Source: an uncultured Winogradskyella sp.
GTDB taxonomy: Bacteria; Bacteroidota; Bacteroidia; Flavobacteriales; Flavobacteriaceae
DNA length: 64,000 nt
NCBI RefSeq assembly: GCF_947496485.1
Contig: NZ_CANMCZ010000002.1
Span: 186,001-250,000 of the forward strand
Direction: 5' to 3'
In this document: positions 63,701-64,000 of the stretch, piece by piece
How the letters are laid out: the number at the start of each line of letters is the position of its first letter
Numbering within the stretch: the stretch's first letter is position 1
Translations under genes and position numbers: made by a program
Notes under the pieces: model-generated
What the model saw: only the letters and a program-made list of their open reading frames with translations
Told to the model about the DNA's origin: nothing
Database searches by the model: none

Positions 63701-64000
63701 GGATTACGATTTTGATTTCGACTCTAGAGTAACATTAAGCAATCAAAGGTTCAACTTTGATAATGTAGCAATGACCGATTCTAAGTATTTTTCTAAAGGA
63801 AACTTAAATGGTTATATAGAACACAATAATTTTTCGGATTGGAAACTTGGTTTAGAATTATCAACAGATAGGCTTTTAGTATTAAATACCGAAGAATCTG
63901 AAGACGAATTATATTATGGTACAGGTTTTATATCTGGTAAGGCTGAAATTAAAGGGCCTACAGACCAACTAGTTATTGCTGTTAAAGATGGAAGAACCGA
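60783..64000 (+). CDS. tamB: Translocation/assembly module TamB homologue, cut by right edge
   Basis: A very long AsmA/TamB-type protein with at least 1072 codons here and more beyond the window. The N-terminus is a hydrophobic anchor (FLIVFLILGIPAVQT), followed by LGKYATKRLNDDFKTDINIG and repeated beta-strand units such as LNFGDIDIQNLVFNL and SSSDVSIENGIFRL, typical of a periplasm-spanning lipid-transfer or assembly protein. No ATG exists between the in-frame stop at 60702-60704 and this region; I give TTG at 60783 as the first usual start codon, although an ATT, ATA or other rare start further up (for example before KRVLKIISKII) would give a better positive-charged N-terminus. The frame is open to the window edge. 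Confidence 0.88.
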   Translation, partial: MLLFLIVFLILGIPAVQTKLGKYATKRLNDDFKTDINIGKVGLQLNGDIEFKEILIRDYKKDTLISIGELNSSIISFKNLYNSKLNFGDIDIQNLVFNLKTYKGAEDTNLDVFVDKFDDDNPRVGPSKFLFSSSDVSIENGIFRLIDENRENPKVFEFTELNANTTNFLINGPDVSSRINKFSFKDSRGIAVKNLMANFEYTLDHMNFGDLNIKTEQSELKGDLRFNYKREDLKYFTDKVDVIASFRDSDVSLTELNVFFDEFGTNQRATLNADLSGTLNDLKAENLNVSTSSNTRIIGDITFKNLFSNEDDSFALDGRFQNLASNYKDLTNLLPRILGNSIPTVLSKVGNFRIKGTSHITAKSVDADVDIVTDLGIINSDLILTNIDDIDNANYIGNIVLDEFSIGELINEPSAKSVSLNLDVDGKGFTIDNLRTDVTGDIFVLDYNGYVYENINISGDLGNKIFNGILKTDDPNLNLNFNGLVDFSQEIKKFDFKANVGYANLGVLNFVTRDSISEFRGLVNMTANGSTYDNASGTINIKNTFYNNQDGEYKFEDFDIVSSFKNTERTIAINSPDIINGKITGQFKTKDILKLVENSIGSIYTNYIPNEVEEGQYINFRFNIYSKIAAVFFKDLTLGKNTFIEGRIETDERGFELTFNSPEIKFNEYFANNINVSIDNSNPLFNTFIEIDSVNAGIYKASQFSLINVTKRDTLLIKSEFKGGKNNRDDYNLNMFYTIDEDNMSVVGFRKSDIKFKGYEWLVNSQKDTLNKIRFDRDFKAFDISPIKINQGSEEILLSGIIENSLNKNIKLDFNDVQLVKITPSIDSLSLKGVVTGKLELLQNNGVYLPKSDVVVSNLFVNDYDLGNLTAKVEGNNSITNYKVDVSLINDNLKSLLANGTIDVAKRNPTINVDVAFEEFLLDPLNPLGEGVINNIRGLVSGNAKVTGSLNKPSIDGELLLDRAGLSIPYLNVDYDFDFDSRVTLSNQRFNFDNVAMTDSKYFSKGNLNGYIEHNNFSDWKLGLELSTDRLLVLNTEESEDELYYGTGFISGKAEIKGPTDQLVIAVKDGRT

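Overview
The window is a stretch of chromosome from a low-GC member of the Bacteroidota, almost certainly class Flavobacteriia (family Flavobacteriaceae). The evidence is the AT-rich sequence, weak or absent Shine-Dalgarno signals, -7 boxes of the flavobacterial TAnnTTTG type, cargo proteins with type IX secretion (Por) C-terminal domains, a carboxypeptidase-regulatory/TonB-plug protein, menaquinone as the quinone, and family-specific proteins such as DUF2853, DUF2490 and DUF4159. There are 50 or so protein genes, three tRNAs, and no rRNA, CRISPR array, prophage or insertion sequence. One gene is cut by the left edge (menD) and one by the right edge (tamB).

Layout. 1-16 kb is a menaquinone region: menD (partial), DUF2853, a CvfB-like S1 protein, menB, menA, a UPF0173 hydrolase, then after a reverse-strand block DUF2490, menC, a CPBP protease and menE. 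The reverse-strand genes in it are two tandem SpoIIAA/STAS-like paralogs, a 1517-residue secreted protein joining a diheme cytochrome module to PKD, VCBS and ASPIC/UnbV modules, and an SDR/fatty-acid-hydroxylase pair. 16-26.7 kb carries envelope and miscellaneous genes: a vWA/TonB-plug protein, an OmpA lipoprotein, a GT2 glycosyltransferase, a stand-alone HsdR-N nuclease domain, holA, a T9SS beta-propeller protein, a double GNAT, a frameshifted small secreted protein, a cupin lipoprotein and a DUF2007 protein. 26.8-31.6 kb is the thrA-thrB-thrC operon, preceded by a candidate Thr/Ile-rich leader peptide. 31.8-47.5 kb holds housekeeping genes (nnr, a TlpA-like lipoprotein, hutH, a third STAS-like paralog, clpC, gyrA, TPR protein, NlpC/P60 peptidase, thiolase, 7TM-HD protein). 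A tRNA cluster (Arg, Pro, Ser) follows.

48-54.4 kb is a DNA-repair cassette in the order MBL exonuclease, ATP-dependent ligase, Lhr-like helicase, PdeM nuclease, with start/stop overlaps, preceded by a separate PD-(D/E)XK-like gene. 54.4-64 kb holds mainly RNA-modification and envelope genes: a THUMP-like methyltransferase, an AI-2E transporter, a TrmH-type methyltransferase, DUF4159, rsmE, a parvulin PPIase, tsaD and tamB.

Most of the window is ordinary core genome. The points most worth a second look are the cytochrome/PKD/ASPIC fusion, the NEGV/KPF/SYS paralog family (three copies), the possible thr leader, the PD-(D/E)XK gene before the repair cassette, a perfect palindrome upstream of menB, the apparent lack of an ATG for tamB, and one homopolymer frameshift. 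I found no convincing wholly new multi-gene system.
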